Positions 31,919 to 40,743 of a stretch of 64,000 nucleotides of DNA are shown one piece after another (within the stretch, counting starts at the first letter, position 1; each line of letters starts with the position of its first letter). The stretch comes from Nocardia sputorum (GTDB taxonomy: Bacteria > Actinomycetota > Actinomycetes > Mycobacteriales > Mycobacteriaceae). The notes under the pieces are model-generated. The model was not told the DNA's origin, searched no databases, and saw only the letters and a program-made list of their open reading frames with translations. The position numbers and the translations under genes are program-made. Location of the stretch: the NCBI RefSeq assembly GCF_027924405.1, contig NZ_AP026978.1:1984001-2048000 (forward strand), read 5' to 3'.

Positions 31919-32569
31919 GTGAACGCTACCTCGGTCGCCGCACCCGCCGCCGACACCGGACCGGAGCAGTCCCGGCCCACCATCGGCGTGCTCGCGCTGC
32001 AAGGCGACGTCCGGGAGCATGTCGCCGCGCTCGGCCGCTGTGGCGCCGAGCCGGTGCTGGTCCGGCGCGATTCTGAACTCGCGGCCGTGGACGCGCTCGT
32101 GCTGCCCGGCGGCGAGTCGACCGCGATCAGCAAGTTGCTGCAGGCCTTCGAATTGCTGGAGCCGCTGCGCGCCCGACTGCGCGACGGCATGCCCGCTTTC
32201 GGTTCCTGCGCGGGCATGATCCTGCTCGCGTCGGAGGTGCTCGACACCCGCCCGGACGCCGAGCATCTGTCCGGCATCGACATGACGGTGCGGCGCAACG
32301 CTTTCGGCCGCCAGGTCGACTCGTTCGAAACCGATCTGCCGTTCGCCGGGTTGACCGGCGGCCCGGTGCGCGCGGTGTTCATCCGGGCGCCGTGGGTCGA
32401 GCGGGCCGGCGCGGGCGTCGAGGTCCTGGCCACGGTGCCGGCCGGCCCGGCCGCGGGCCGGATCGTCGCGGTCCGGCAGGGCAACGTGCTGGCCACGTCG
32501 TTCCATCCCGAAGTGACCGGCGATCTGCGGGTGCACCGGATGTTCGTGGAGATGGTCCGCTCGGCATGA
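31919..32569 (+). CDS. pdxT: pyridoxal 5'-phosphate synthase, glutaminase subunit PdxT
   Basis: A 216-residue class I glutamine amidotransferase that feeds ammonia to PdxS. The nucleophile Cys is in Gly-Ser-Cys-Ala-Gly-Met-Ile, the oxyanion glycine motif in Leu-Pro-Gly-Gly-Glu-Ser-Thr, and the His/Glu pair in Ser-Phe-His-Pro-Glu-Val-Thr. The Leu-Gln-Gly-Asp-Val-Arg-Glu-His start is typical, preceded by about 20 extra residues. GTG 31919 is used; the frame is open far upstream but antisense to other genes there. Follows tesB by 77 bp. Confidence 0.95.
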   Translation: MNATSVAAPAADTGPEQSRPTIGVLALQGDVREHVAALGRCGAEPVLVRRDSELAAVDALVLPGGESTAISKLLQAFELLEPLRARLRDGMPAFGSCAGMILLASEVLDTRPDAEHLSGIDMTVRRNAFGRQVDSFETDLPFAGLTGGPVRAVFIRAPWVERAGAGVEVLATVPAGPAAGRIVAVRQGNVLATSFHPEVTGDLRVHRMFVEMVRSA

Positions 32570-32730
32570 GGGCGCGGGGTGATGACGTCCGCGCGGTGCG
32601 AGCGGGCGGATAGCCGGGGCCGCTGCGCACGGCCGTAGGGGCCGCCCGAGTAGGCTGGGGAAGTTGTCCGCCCGGCCGTGCCGGTACCGTACACAGACCA
32701 GACGTGCCACCGACCTGAAGGAAGTAGGGA

Positions 32731-33483
32731 ATGAGCGGCCACTCCAAATGGGCCACCACCAAGCACAAGAAGGCTGCGATCGACGCGAAGCGCGGCAAGC
32801 TGTTCGCGAAGTTGATCAAGAACATCGAGGTGGCGGCCCGGACCGGTGGCGGTGACCCGGATGGCAATCCGACGCTGTACGACGCCATCCAGAAGGCGAA
32901 GAAGTCGTCGGTCCCCAACGACAACATCGAGCGGGCTCGCAAGCGCGGCGGTGGCGAGGAAGCCGGCGGCGCCGACTGGCAGACGATCATGTACGAGGGC
33001 TACGGGCCCAACGGTGTCGCCGTGCTGATCGAATGTCTCACCGACAACCGCAACCGCGCCGCGGGCGAGGTACGGGTCGCGATGACGCGCAACGGCGGCA
33101 ACATGGCCGACCCGGGCTCGGTGGCCTACCTGTTCCATCGCAAGGGCGTCGTCACCCTGGAGAAGAACGGCCTGTCCGAGGACGATGTGTTGCTGGCCGT
33201 GCTCGACGCGGGCGCCGAGGAGGTCAACGATCTCGGTGAGTCGTTCGAAATCATCAGCGAGCCAGGCGATCTGATCGCCGTGCGCACCGCACTGCAGAGC
33301 GCCGGGATCGATTACGACTCCGCAGAGTCGGGTTTCCAGCCCTCGGTGTCGGTCGCCGTGGACGCCGACGGCGCCCGCAAGGTGATCAAACTCGTGGACG
33401 CCCTCGAGGACAGCGACGACGTGCAGAACGTCTACACCAACGTCGACATCCCGGACGAGGTGCTCGCGCAACTCGACGACTAG
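32731..33483 (+). CDS. yebC: YebC/TACO1-family protein
   Basis: A 250-residue member of the conserved YebC family, with the N-terminal [21 protein letters not shown] and [10 protein letters not shown] blocks. Members act as transcription regulators or as translation factors at proline stretches. ATG 32731 follows GGAAGTAGGGA. In mycobacteria it precedes ruvC; here a 6 kb accessory block follows instead. Its stop overlaps the convergent SRPBCC gene by four bases. Confidence 0.95.
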   Translation: MSGHSKWATTKHKKAAIDAKRGKLFAKLIKNIEVAARTGGGDPDGNPTLYDAIQKAKKSSVPNDNIERARKRGGGEEAGGADWQTIMYEGYGPNGVAVLIECLTDNRNRAAGEVRVAMTRNGGNMADPGSVAYLFHRKGVVTLEKNGLSEDDVLLAVLDAGAEEVNDLGESFEIISEPGDLIAVRTALQSAGIDYDSAESGFQPSVSVAVDADGARKVIKLVDALEDSDDVQNVYTNVDIPDEVLAQLDD

Positions 33484-33983
33484 TCGACCAGGCGCGCGTA
33501 GTACTCCTGCATGGCGGGATAGTAGTGGGCGAAATCGGGGCGGTCGTTCTGTGCGCGGGCCGCCCCGAGCATATCCAGGTAGTACTCCCAGCCGGGGCCG
33601 ACCTGTGGCAGCTGAGTGATCTCGGTGTCGCTGCGCAGGTGATGGGTGAACCGTAGTTCGGTGGTTCCCGCCGCTTCGCGCAGCGTCAGGCCCAGCTGCC
33701 AGTCACCGTGGTCGTCGATGGCGGAAACGGCGAGGCGATGCGGAGGTTCGCAGGCGTCGATGCGCAGTTGCATCCACGGCTGCTGGTCTTCGAAAACCAT
33801 CTGCAGTTTGATCGTTCGTCCCGGTCCCGCCTCGCCCTCCCACGGTCCGAACCAGCGTGCGGTGCGGTCGGGTTCGGTGACGCTGGCCCAGACGTCTTCG
33901 ATCGGTGCGCGGTAGGTGCGGATCAGCACCAGATCCCGGCCCGTGTCAGCGGGGAACAGTCGTCCGGTGGGGTGCTTGGTCAT
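33480..33983 (-). CDS. SRPBCC (AHSA1-like) protein
   Basis: A 167-residue START/Bet v1-like protein of the AHSA1 type, with Tyr-Arg-Ala-Pro-Ile-Glu-Asp-Val-Trp and Arg-Thr-Ala-Arg-Trp-Phe-Gly-Pro-Trp near the N-terminus and Gly-Trp-Glu-Tyr-Tyr-Leu-Asp near the C-terminus. The fold has a hydrophobic cavity; no enzymatic role is proven for most members. It follows the ArsR gene on the same strand by 70 bp; ArsR-SRPBCC pairs are very common, so the two probably form one operon under the operator at 34414-34441. Confidence 0.85.
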   Translation of the reverse strand: MTKHPTGRLFPADTGRDLVLIRTYRAPIEDVWASVTEPDRTARWFGPWEGEAGPGRTIKLQMVFEDQQPWMQLRIDACEPPHRLAVSAIDDHGDWQLGLTLREAAGTTELRFTHHLRSDTEITQLPQVGPGWEYYLDMLGAARAQNDRPDFAHYYPAMQEYYARLVD

Positions 33984-34053
33984 GGGTTGTCCTTTCTCGT
34001 GGGGGCGGAGCTCTGCGCGGTGACGCTCGGCAACCGCCTCCGGGCCGCACTGC

Positions 34054-34410
34054 TCAGGCGGTGCTCTGGATCGTGTCCTGGCCGCCGGAACGGCGCTCGC
34101 GTCTGGTCCGGTACACCTCGGTTTCGAGTGCGTCGAGGTGGTGTGCCCAGGTGGCCGGTTGCTGGAATCGCGCGAGCCACTCGGTGAGCGCCGCGAGCGG
34201 GCCGGTGTCGAGCACGTAGAAGCGTTCCCTGCCGACGAGTTCGTCGCGGACGAGCCCGCTTTCGCGCAGGACCCGCAGATGCCGGCTCACGGCGGGGCGG
34301 CTGATCGCGAAGTGCCCGGCGATCTCCCCGGCGGTGCGCCGGGTGCCGATCAGTAATTCCATGATCTCCCGGCGCACCGGATCGGCGATCGCGCCGGCTA
34401 CCTCGTCCAC
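34054..34410 (-). CDS. ArsR-family transcriptional regulator
   Basis: A 118-residue ArsR-type winged helix. Asp-Pro-Val-Arg-Arg-Glu-Ile-Met-Glu-Leu-Leu starts helix 1, and the recognition segment is Ile-Ser-Arg-Pro-Ala-Val-Ser-Arg-His-Leu-Arg-Val-Leu. It has no Cys metal site, so it is not a metal sensor of the usual kind. GTG 34410 starts three bases downstream of a 28-bp inverted repeat, so the gene is almost certainly autoregulated and its message leaderless or very short-leadered. Operon with the SRPBCC gene. Confidence 0.88.
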   Translation of the reverse strand: MDEVAGAIADPVRREIMELLIGTRRTAGEIAGHFAISRPAVSRHLRVLRESGLVRDELVGRERFYVLDTGPLAALTEWLARFQQPATWAHHLDALETEVYRTRRERRSGGQDTIQSTA

Positions 34411-34413
34411 GAC

Positions 34414-34441
34414 AAAAGCGTAACCAGTTGGTTACGCTTTT
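34414..34441. promoter_or_regulatory. operator of the ArsR/SRPBCC operon
   Basis: 13-bp arms AAAAGCGTAACCA and TGGTTACGCTTTT separated by two bases, directly before the arsR start. The GTAACCA/TGGTTAC core fits the TTAC-type sites seen with ArsR-SRPBCC pairs. Confidence 0.8.
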
Positions 34442-34518
34442 GTCCAGGGGGCGAGTCGAATTCGGTCAGATTTGCGCGACCGGGGGCGGGTTGCCGCCCC
34501 CGAGCAGGTAAGGCCGGC

Positions 34519-34725
34519 TCACTCCGCGATCTTCGTGCGATCGCACCATTCGTACACGCGCAGCCGTCCCTCCGGGGTGTCCTGTTCCCGCTGGGTGACC
34601 TTGAAGTGCTCGTATCCGCCGCGGTACGGCACCTTCAGTTCCACTCCGGGTGGCGTGATCGGGACGATGCGCGCGGGCAGATCTTGCGGCCCGCCTTCGA
34701 GGACAGCTTTTGCACCAATGCTCAT
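34519..34725 (-). CDS. DUF5988-like small protein
   Basis: A 68-residue protein with the pattern Leu-Glu-Gly-Gly-Pro, Val-Pro-Tyr-Arg-Gly-Gly-Tyr-Glu-His-Phe, and a closing Tyr-Glu-Trp-Cys-Asp-Arg-Thr-Lys-Ile-Ala-Glu. I recognise this as DUF5988, a small actinobacterial family often found near secondary-metabolism genes. ATG 34725 is preferred to the upstream start at 34764, which would add a basic tail. No partner gene is evident. Family call from memory. Confidence 0.7.
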   Translation of the reverse strand: MSIGAKAVLEGGPQDLPARIVPITPPGVELKVPYRGGYEHFKVTQREQDTPEGRLRVYEWCDRTKIAE

Positions 34726-34767
34726 CCTCGGATGGTAGAAGCGCGAACGGCCTGATCGTGGCACATT

Positions 34768-35730
34768 TCAGGGCACGGTGAGTACCAATTTGCCGACGGT
34801 TCGCCCGGTGTCGCCCAGCGCGTGCGCTTCCGCCGTCCGCGACAGCGGGAACACTCCGGCGATCGCCGGACGCAGCGCCCCGGACTCGACCAGTCCGGCG
34901 AGGGCGAGCATGCCGGCGTGATCGTGCTCCACCAGCAGCCGGATCGCGCGGACGTCGAGGGCCTCCGCCGCGCTCGCGAGGTCGGCCGCGCCGAACGCCC
35001 GCAGTGTCACCAGCAGTCCGCCGGGGCGTAGCGTGCGCAGTGACCGGATGCTGTGGTCGTCGTCGATCGAGTCCAACACCACGTCGACGTCGCGGACCGT
35101 CTCGGTCACGTCGGTCGTGCGGTAGTCGATCACCTCGTCGGCGCCGATGCCGAGCAGGAAGGGGTGGTTGGGCGCGCTGGCCGTGCCGATGACGTATGCT
35201 CCGCGCGCTTTGGCGATCTGCACCGCGAAGTGGCCGACGCCGCCCGCGGCCGCGTGGATCAGCACGCGTTGGCCCGCTTCCAGGTGCGCGGTGTCGACGA
35301 GTGCCTGCCAGGCGGTGAGCGCGGCGAGCGGGATCGCCGCCGCCTGGGTGTGGTCCAGGGTGGCCGGTTTGCGGGCGAAGGCGCGGGCCGGGCCCGCGAC
35401 GTATTCGGCGCAGGAGCCGTGACCGTGCGGATACGGGAGCATGCCGAACACCTCGTCGCCGGGACGGAAGAGGGTGACGCCGATGCCGATGGCCGCGACT
35501 TCGCCGGAGACGTCCCAGCCGAGGACGAACGGCGGCTCGGGCAGGAACAGTCCCGCGGTGGCGCGGTGGCGCCAATCGGTCGGATTGAGTCCGGCGGCAC
35601 GCACCCGGACCAGGATCTGGCTGGGTCCCGGAACCGGTTGGGGGAGCGTCACTTCGGTGAGAACCTCGGGGCTGCCGAGGGACTGCTGGCTGATCGCGCG
35701 CATGGTCGCGGTGTTGTCGATATCGGTCAC
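34768..35730 (-). CDS. zinc-free NADP-dependent quinone-oxidoreductase-type protein
   Basis: A 320-residue medium-chain dehydrogenase/reductase. GroES-like N-terminal domain (Gly-Leu-Asn-Pro-Thr-Asp-Trp-Arg; Leu-Gly-Trp-Asp-Val-Ser-Gly-Glu-Val) and Rossmann domain with Ala-Ala-Gly-Gly-Val-Gly-His-Phe-Ala-Val-Gln near residue 140. The zinc ligands of alcohol dehydrogenases are absent, as in quinone reductases. GTG 35730 is chosen over ATG 35703, which lacks a ribosome-binding site and trims the first strand. It is divergent from the GlxA-type regulator, with a 10-bp-arm inverted repeat between the two starts. Confidence 0.85.
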   Translation of the reverse strand: MTDIDNTATMRAISQQSLGSPEVLTEVTLPQPVPGPSQILVRVRAAGLNPTDWRHRATAGLFLPEPPFVLGWDVSGEVAAIGIGVTLFRPGDEVFGMLPYPHGHGSCAEYVAGPARAFARKPATLDHTQAAAIPLAALTAWQALVDTAHLEAGQRVLIHAAAGGVGHFAVQIAKARGAYVIGTASAPNHPFLLGIGADEVIDYRTTDVTETVRDVDVVLDSIDDDHSIRSLRTLRPGGLLVTLRAFGAADLASAAEALDVRAIRLLVEHDHAGMLALAGLVESGALRPAIAGVFPLSRTAEAHALGDTGRTVGKLVLTVP

Positions 35731-35765
35731 GGCTGTCAGCCTGCCGGGAGCGGGCGGTGCGGGAA

Positions 35766-35802
35766 ATGGCACGATTGCCATTCTTCGATATGATCGTGCC
35801 AT
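35766..35802. promoter_or_regulatory. operator and promoter between oxidoreductase and GlxA-type regulator
   Basis: ATGGCACGAT (35766-35775) and ATCGTGCCAT (35793-35802) are perfect 10-bp arms 17 bp apart. TATGAT at 35789-35794 lies six bases before the ATG at 35801, giving a leaderless -10. The right arm covers the start codon. A smaller repeat, TGGCA-N4-TGCCA, is nested in the left arm. Confidence 0.7.
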
Positions 35803-36775
35803 GGTGGACTCGACTGCGCCTCATCGCGTGGTGGTGCTGGCATTGGACGGGGTCTACCCCTTCGAACTCGGTATCCCGAATCGGGTATTCGGCAGCGCTG
35901 CGGGCAGATACGACGTGATCACCTGCTCGGTCGACGGGCGTCCGGTGCGCAGCGCCGCCGATTTCGACATCGCGGTGGCACACGACAGCGGGGCCCTACG
36001 CCACGCCGACACAGTCGTGCTGCCTGCTTGCGATATCACCATGACTCTCACCGGCACCTTGCCGCAACCGGTGCTCGACGCGTTCGCGCGGATCCGTCCG
36101 GAGGCCAGGATCGTCGCCATCTGCACCGGCGCCTTCGTGGCCGCGGCCGCGGGACTGCTCGATGGTCGCCCGGCCACCACGCATTGGAATCAGGCCGGTC
36201 TGTTCCGGCGCACCTTCCCGCGCGTGCTCCTCGATCCCGACGTGCTCTACGTGGACGACGGGAACATCCTCACCTCGGCGGGCGCGGCGGCGGGGCTCGA
36301 CTTGTGCCTGCACCTGGTGCGGCGCGATCACGGCAGTGCCGTGGCGAACGCGGTCGCGCGCCGCTGCGTCGTCCCGCCGTGGCGTGACGGGGGTCAGGCG
36401 CAGTACATCGAGCAGCCGGTGCCGCCTGTCACCTCGGCGGGGACCGCCGCGGCCAGGCAGTGGGCGCTGGAGAACCTGCACCAGTCGCTGACCGTCGAGG
36501 AATTGGCAGCGCGGGCTCGGATGAGCAAGCGCACCTTCGCCCGCCGCTTCCGCGACGAGGTGGGCATGAGCCCGGGCCGCTGGCTGATCCAGCAGCGCGT
36601 CTTCCGTGCCAGGCACCTGCTGGAAACCACAGACCTGACCGTCGATCGGATCGCGGGCGAGGTCGGCTTCGCCACCGGCACCTCGCTGCGCCAGCACCTG
36701 ACCGAGGCGATCGGCGTGTCACCGCAGGCCTATCGGCGCACCTTCCGCGCGCGAGCCGCGGTGGCGGCGAGCTGA
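35801..36775 (+). CDS. GlxA-family AraC-type regulator
   Basis: A 324-residue regulator. Residues about 8-180 are a DJ-1/PfpI-like domain (Cys in Ile-Cys-Thr-Gly-Ala-Phe near residue 109). Residues about 215-320 are an AraC double helix-turn-helix (Met-Ser-Lys-Arg-Thr-Phe-Ala-Arg-Arg-Phe; Val-Gly-Phe-Ala-Thr-Gly-Thr-Ser-Leu-Arg). It is divergent from the oxidoreductase gene and likely regulates it through the inverted repeat at 35766-35802, which also covers its own start. ATG 35801 is leaderless by position. Confidence 0.88.
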   Translation: MVDSTAPHRVVVLALDGVYPFELGIPNRVFGSAAGRYDVITCSVDGRPVRSAADFDIAVAHDSGALRHADTVVLPACDITMTLTGTLPQPVLDAFARIRPEARIVAICTGAFVAAAAGLLDGRPATTHWNQAGLFRRTFPRVLLDPDVLYVDDGNILTSAGAAAGLDLCLHLVRRDHGSAVANAVARRCVVPPWRDGGQAQYIEQPVPPVTSAGTAAARQWALENLHQSLTVEELAARARMSKRTFARRFRDEVGMSPGRWLIQQRVFRARHLLETTDLTVDRIAGEVGFATGTSLRQHLTEAIGVSPQAYRRTFRARAAVAAS

Positions 36776-36791
36776 GCCCGCTGCCGGACAG

Positions 36792-38222
36792 TCAGTTGGT
36801 GGCCGGAACGGGCAAACCGACGCGGCCGACGATCCACGGCAAGGACGCAACGAACGCGGCCGACGCAAATTGCCAGGTGTGTCCGCCCTCGGTGGTGTGG
36901 ACGGTGCACTCGATGCCGACCGCGCGTCCCGCGGCGCAGAGTCTGTCGGCGGCGCCGACTTCACCGGTGTCGGGCACGTCGTCACGACCGCCGAGGCCCG
37001 CATGGTCGTCGTCGGGCGCCGGTTGGTTCGCGCGGCCGGAACGCTGTGCGGGGAGCAAGTCGTCGAACAGGCCCGCGACGCCGCTGTAGGGACCGTGCCT
37101 GGCCATGACGGTCAGCGGGTCGAACGCGGCCCACGCTTCGGCGTCGCCGCCGAAGAGACGAGCGATGCTCTGCTCCTTGGTACCGGAGGACGGGCCGAGA
37201 TCGCCGGCGATGTCGACGAACGTGTGCAGCAGTTCGGGGTGCATGACCGCCAGGTCCACCGCACAGGTGCCGCCCATGGACCAGCCCACGACCGCCCAGC
37301 GCGCCGGATCGGCGGATGCCCCGAACTTCGCTTCGACGTAGGCGGGCACGTCCTCGGTCAGATGCGCGGCGGCGTCGCCGCGCGGCCCGTCGACGCATTC
37401 GGTGTCGTTGTTGAAACTTCCGCTGGAGTCGACGAAGACCAGGATCGGGGCGAGGCCGGCGTTCGCCTTGGTGAAGCCGTCCAGCGTCGGCATGATCTGA
37501 CCGCTGCGGATCCAGTCCGCCGGAGTGTTGAACTCGCCCCCGATCATCAGCACGACCGGCAGGGCGGGCGGGGCCGGCCCGGCGAACCAGGCGGGCGGGA
37601 GGTAGACGTATTCGGTGCGGTGCGGAAATCCGCTGCCGGCGTCCGGGATGCGCACCGGCACGAGCGCGCCGTCGGCGACGGCGGTGTCCCGCAAGGAGGG
37701 CAGCGCCGAGAGGTCGGTCTGATGCGGGAGCGGGCCCGCGGTGACCGCGCCCCACGCCGCCTGCAAGGTGGGGTAGTAACCGACCCACCGGTTCACCACC
37801 ATTCCGGTGCTCACCAGCGTCAACGGGATGGCGAGGACCGCGATCCCGCGCCGCCACCAACGGGCGCCCCGCCAGCCGACTATCGCGATCGCGGCCGCCG
37901 CGGCGGTGCCGCCGACCCACGCCCACAGTTGGGCGGGCGCCGGGTCGGAGGCCAGACCCTCGTCGGCGACATACCACGCCGCGGCCAGCGCCGCGGCGAC
38001 GCCGACCGCCACGCAAGCAGGCAGCTGGATCGACCACCACCGCCTGGCGCGGCGAGCGATCGCGATCAGCAGGAGCGCCACGGCGAGCAACTCGACGGTC
38101 GACGGCAGCCAGCCGTGCAGCAAGGAGATCCCGTGGTGAAACGCCTGCTGCTGGTGCGGCGCCGGACCCGCCGGAGAGACCTGCGGTGGAGCCGGAGTCG
38201 GGGGAGCGGCGAGTACTGGCAC
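36792..38222 (-). CDS. membrane-anchored alpha/beta hydrolase (esterase D / mycolyltransferase-like)
   Basis: About 476 residues. A Pro-rich start is followed by three to four membrane helices (residues about 45-170) and then an extracytoplasmic alpha/beta-hydrolase domain of the esterase/antigen-85 type. The nucleophile is in Gly-Trp-Ser-Met-Gly-Gly and the catalytic His in Gly-Gly-His-Thr-Trp-Gln near the end. Pro-Val-Val-Leu-Met-Ile-Gly-Gly-Glu-Phe marks the first core strand. The frame is open well upstream, so the start is uncertain; GTG 38222 was picked because it precedes the first helix and avoids overlap with the macrodomain gene. The role may be cell-envelope ester chemistry. Confidence 0.7.
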   Translation of the reverse strand: MPVLAAPPTPAPPQVSPAGPAPHQQQAFHHGISLLHGWLPSTVELLAVALLLIAIARRARRWWSIQLPACVAVGVAAALAAAWYVADEGLASDPAPAQLWAWVGGTAAAAAIAIVGWRGARWWRRGIAVLAIPLTLVSTGMVVNRWVGYYPTLQAAWGAVTAGPLPHQTDLSALPSLRDTAVADGALVPVRIPDAGSGFPHRTEYVYLPPAWFAGPAPPALPVVLMIGGEFNTPADWIRSGQIMPTLDGFTKANAGLAPILVFVDSSGSFNNDTECVDGPRGDAAAHLTEDVPAYVEAKFGASADPARWAVVGWSMGGTCAVDLAVMHPELLHTFVDIAGDLGPSSGTKEQSIARLFGGDAEAWAAFDPLTVMARHGPYSGVAGLFDDLLPAQRSGRANQPAPDDDHAGLGGRDDVPDTGEVGAADRLCAAGRAVGIECTVHTTEGGHTWQFASAAFVASLPWIVGRVGLPVPATN

Positions 38223-38327
38223 GTCCGGCAGTGTCGAGGACGTTCCTCGAGGCAGGCTGGGAATACGCTTCAGCGGTCCTGAGCGTCGGCCTTCGTTTGT
38301 CGGTGACGCGCGAGGCAGAATGCGAGC

Positions 38328-38843
38328 ATGGTCGAACTGGTGCTGGTACGCGGCGACATCACCGAGCAGGAGGTCGACGCGGTGGTGAACGCGGCGAATT
38401 CGTCGCTGCTCGGCGGCGGGGGAGTCGACGGCGCGATCCACCGGCGCGGTGGCCCGGAAATCCTCGCGGAATGCCGCAAGCTGCGTGCGTCTCACTATGG
38501 TTCGGGTCTGCCGACCGGGGCCGCGGTCGCCACCACGGCCGGTCGACTGCCCGCGCGCTGGGTGATCCACACGGTCGGTCCCGTGTGGTCGGCCACGGAG
38601 GACCGCTCGGCTCTGCTGGCCTCGTGCTATCGAGAATCGCTGCGCGTCGCGGACGAATTGGGGGCGCGGACGGTCGCGTTCCCCGCGATCTCCACCGGCA
38701 TCTTCGGCTGGCCGATGGAAGACGGCGCCCGGATCGCGGTCGACACGGTTCGCGCGACCCCTACGGCGGTGACCGAAGCGCGCTTCGTCCTCTTCGACGA
38801 ACGTGCTCACGATGCGTTCGCGAGGCGGGTCTCCGGGCTCTAG
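38328..38843 (+). CDS. macrodomain protein, O-acetyl-ADP-ribose deacetylase type
   Basis: A 171-residue single macrodomain of the MacroD/YmdB class. The Gly-Asp-Ile-Thr start, Val-Val-Asn-Ala-Ala-Asn-Ser-Ser-Leu-Leu-Gly-Gly-Gly-Gly-Val-Asp-Gly-Ala-Ile-His signature and the Ser-Thr-Gly-Ile-Phe-Gly-Trp-Pro phosphate loop are all present, so it should bind ADP-ribose and remove O-acetyl or glutamate-linked ADP-ribose. ATG 38328 fits the family start. It stands alone; any link to the nucleotide-type operon at 54-57 kb is not supported by position. Confidence 0.93.
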   Translation: MVELVLVRGDITEQEVDAVVNAANSSLLGGGGVDGAIHRRGGPEILAECRKLRASHYGSGLPTGAAVATTAGRLPARWVIHTVGPVWSATEDRSALLASCYRESLRVADELGARTVAFPAISTGIFGWPMEDGARIAVDTVRATPTAVTEARFVLFDERAHDAFARRVSGL

Positions 38844-39030
38844 GCCGAATGCGCCTCTTTCGCGCACCCATCGGTTCGTGTCGCCGGTGCCGAGGTGCGG
38901 GGCGGCCTGCCGAGGGGCGATCGACTGCCCGACATTGTGCCGCAGTAGCCAGGCGGGATCCCTACGGTGTCGGTTGGTAGTTCATGTCGGCACGCCGGAT
39001 TTGTCGGTGGCCACTGGCATAGTGCGGCGC

Positions 39031-39483
39031 GTGTCGTTCACTACCCGCATCGAGGTCCGGGTGTCCGACCTCGATCCGCAATTGCATGTCACCGGCGCGG
39101 CCTACCACCAATTCGCCGACCACGCGCGCTTCGCCTGCGTTCAGGCGGCGGGCGTCTCGGTGGACGCGTTGATCGCGTCCGGCCTCGGACCGGTCAACCT
39201 GGAGACCGTGCTGCGCTTCCAGCGCGAACTCCGTGGGGGCGACACCGTGGAGGTGTCGTGTGCGTGGCAGTGGGGTGCGGGCAAGACCTATCGGGTCGAG
39301 CATGTGCTGACCCGTGCCGACGGCGTGGTGGCCGCGACGGTGACCAATGTCAGCGGCCTGCTCGATCTCGCGGCGCGTCGCCTGGTCGCCGATCCCGCAC
39401 GGCACTGGGCGGCACGCGCGAGTCGTCCCGAATTGCTGGGCCTGCCGGCCGCGGCGCGGGAAGCGACAGCGCTCGGCGGATAG
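39031..39483 (+). CDS. hotdog-fold acyl-CoA thioesterase (4HBT type)
   Basis: A 150-residue single hotdog protein. [11 protein letters not shown] resembles the catalytic Asp motif of 4-hydroxybenzoyl-CoA thioesterases, followed by [10 protein letters not shown]. It probably hydrolyses an acyl-CoA. GTG 39031 is used; GTG 39022 is also possible and neither has a strong ribosome-binding site. It lies just before the LexA-controlled ruvCAB operon but is not part of it. Confidence 0.75.
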   Translation: MSFTTRIEVRVSDLDPQLHVTGAAYHQFADHARFACVQAAGVSVDALIASGLGPVNLETVLRFQRELRGGDTVEVSCAWQWGAGKTYRVEHVLTRADGVVAATVTNVSGLLDLAARRLVADPARHWAARASRPELLGLPAAAREATALGG

Positions 39484-39523
39484 CCGGGCCGTGTCGATGG
39501 GCGGCGAAAGACGCGGCCTCCGC

Positions 39524-39546
39524 TACACTCTCGAACAGTTGTTCGC
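39524..39546 (+). promoter_or_regulatory. LexA box and -10 of ruvCAB
   Basis: TCGAAC-AGTT-GTTCGC at 39531-39546 matches the actinobacterial SOS box TCGAAC-N4-GTTCGA at 11 of 12 positions. It directly follows TACACT (39524-39529), a likely -10 box. LexA bound here would block the promoter, so ruvCAB should be DNA-damage-inducible. Confidence 0.85.
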
Positions 39547-39565
39547 GTCTGCGAGAGGGGTTGTC

Positions 39566-40135
39566 GTGCGGGTGATGGGCGTCGACCCCGGACTCACCCG
39601 ATGCGGCCTCAGCATCGTCGATGGCGGTTCGGGGCGGAAGGTCACCGCCGTGGACGTCGACGTGGTCCGCACGCCCGGTGACATGGAACTCGCGCACCGC
39701 CTGTTGGCGGTCGCCGACGCCGCCGAACGCTGGATGGACGCCCACAAGCCGGGGGCGGTCGCCATCGAACGCGTTTTCGCCCAGCACAATGTCCGTACCG
39801 CCATGGGCACCGCGCAGGCGGGTGGAGTGATCGCGCTGGCCGCCGCGCGCCGGGGCATCCCGGTCGCGTTCCACACACCCAGCGAGGTGAAGGCCGCGGT
39901 CACCGGCAACGGCACCGCGGACAAGAAGCAGGTCACCGCCATGGTCACCCGGATCCTCGGACTGGCCGCCGCGCCGAAACCGGCGGATGCGGCGGATGCG
40001 CTGGCGCTGGCGATCTGCCATTGTTGGCGGGCGCCGCTGCTGGAGCGGATGGCGGCGGCGGAGGCCAAGGCGGCCGCGGCGCAGCGCCGGTACATCGAGC
40101 GGCTGGCCGAACAACGGAAGGCGGTGCACGGGTGA
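39566..40135 (+). CDS. ruvC: Holliday junction resolvase RuvC
   Basis: A 189-residue dimeric endonuclease that cuts Holliday junctions. Catalytic acids are visible: Asp in Met-Gly-Val-Asp-Pro-Gly-Leu, Glu in Ala-Ile-Glu-Arg-Val-Phe, and two Asp in Lys-Pro-Ala-Asp-Ala-Ala-Asp-Ala. GTG 39566 has GAGAGGGG 5 bp upstream; the long upstream frame covers the LexA box and is not coding. Start of ruvA overlaps the stop by four bases (GTGA). Confidence 0.96.
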   Translation: MRVMGVDPGLTRCGLSIVDGGSGRKVTAVDVDVVRTPGDMELAHRLLAVADAAERWMDAHKPGAVAIERVFAQHNVRTAMGTAQAGGVIALAAARRGIPVAFHTPSEVKAAVTGNGTADKKQVTAMVTRILGLAAAPKPADAADALALAICHCWRAPLLERMAAAEAKAAAAQRRYIERLAEQRKAVHG

Positions 40136-40737
40136 TCGCGTCGGTACGCGGTGAAGTGCTGGAGATCGCCCTCGACCACGCGGTGATCGAGGCGGCCGGC
40201 GTCGGCTACCGGCTCAACGCCACCCCGTCCACCTTGGCCGGGCTCACTCGCGGCGAGGAAACCCGGCTCTACACCGCGATGATCGTCCGCGAGGACTCGA
40301 TGACCCTCTACGGTTTCGCCGACACCGAGGCCCGCGACCTGTTCGGCCTGCTGCAGACGGTTTCCGGTGTCGGACCCCGCCTCGCCATGGCGGTGCTGGC
40401 CGTACTCGAGCCCGAAGCGCTGCGCAAAGCACTGGCCGAAAGCAATGTGGCGGCGCTGACCCGGGTCCCCGGCATCGGCAAGCGCGGCGCCGAGCGCATG
40501 GTGGTGGAATTGCGCGACAAGGTGAATCTCGTTCCCGTACCGTCCGGCGCGCCAGGATCGACGGCTGCCGCGGTTGTCACGCCGGTGCGTGAGCAGGTGG
40601 CCGAGGCGCTCGTCGGCCTCGGTTTCGCCGCCAGACAGGCCGAGCAGGCGGTCGACGCGGTGCTGGCCGACCAGCCCGCCGCCGATACCTCGGCCGCCCT
40701 GCGGGCCGCGCTCGCGCTGCTCGGCAAGAACCGGTAA
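40132..40737 (+). CDS. ruvA: Holliday junction branch-migration protein RuvA
   Basis: A 201-residue RuvA. N-terminal OB fold (Ile-Ala-Ser-Val-Arg-Gly-Glu-Val), two helix-hairpin-helix motifs (Val-Ser-Gly-Val-Gly-Pro-Arg and Val-Pro-Gly-Ile-Gly-Lys-Arg), and C-terminal domain III that contacts RuvB. It binds four-way junctions and positions the RuvB rings. GTG start overlaps the ruvC stop. Confidence 0.96.
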   Translation: MIASVRGEVLEIALDHAVIEAAGVGYRLNATPSTLAGLTRGEETRLYTAMIVREDSMTLYGFADTEARDLFGLLQTVSGVGPRLAMAVLAVLEPEALRKALAESNVAALTRVPGIGKRGAERMVVELRDKVNLVPVPSGAPGSTAAAVVTPVREQVAEALVGLGFAARQAEQAVDAVLADQPAADTSAALRAALALLGKNR

Positions 40738-40743
40738 GACGAC

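Noticed and set aside
36792..38867. Long version of the esterase starting at 38867
   Set aside because: The first 215 residues are antisense to the macrodomain gene and lack similarity to hydrolases.
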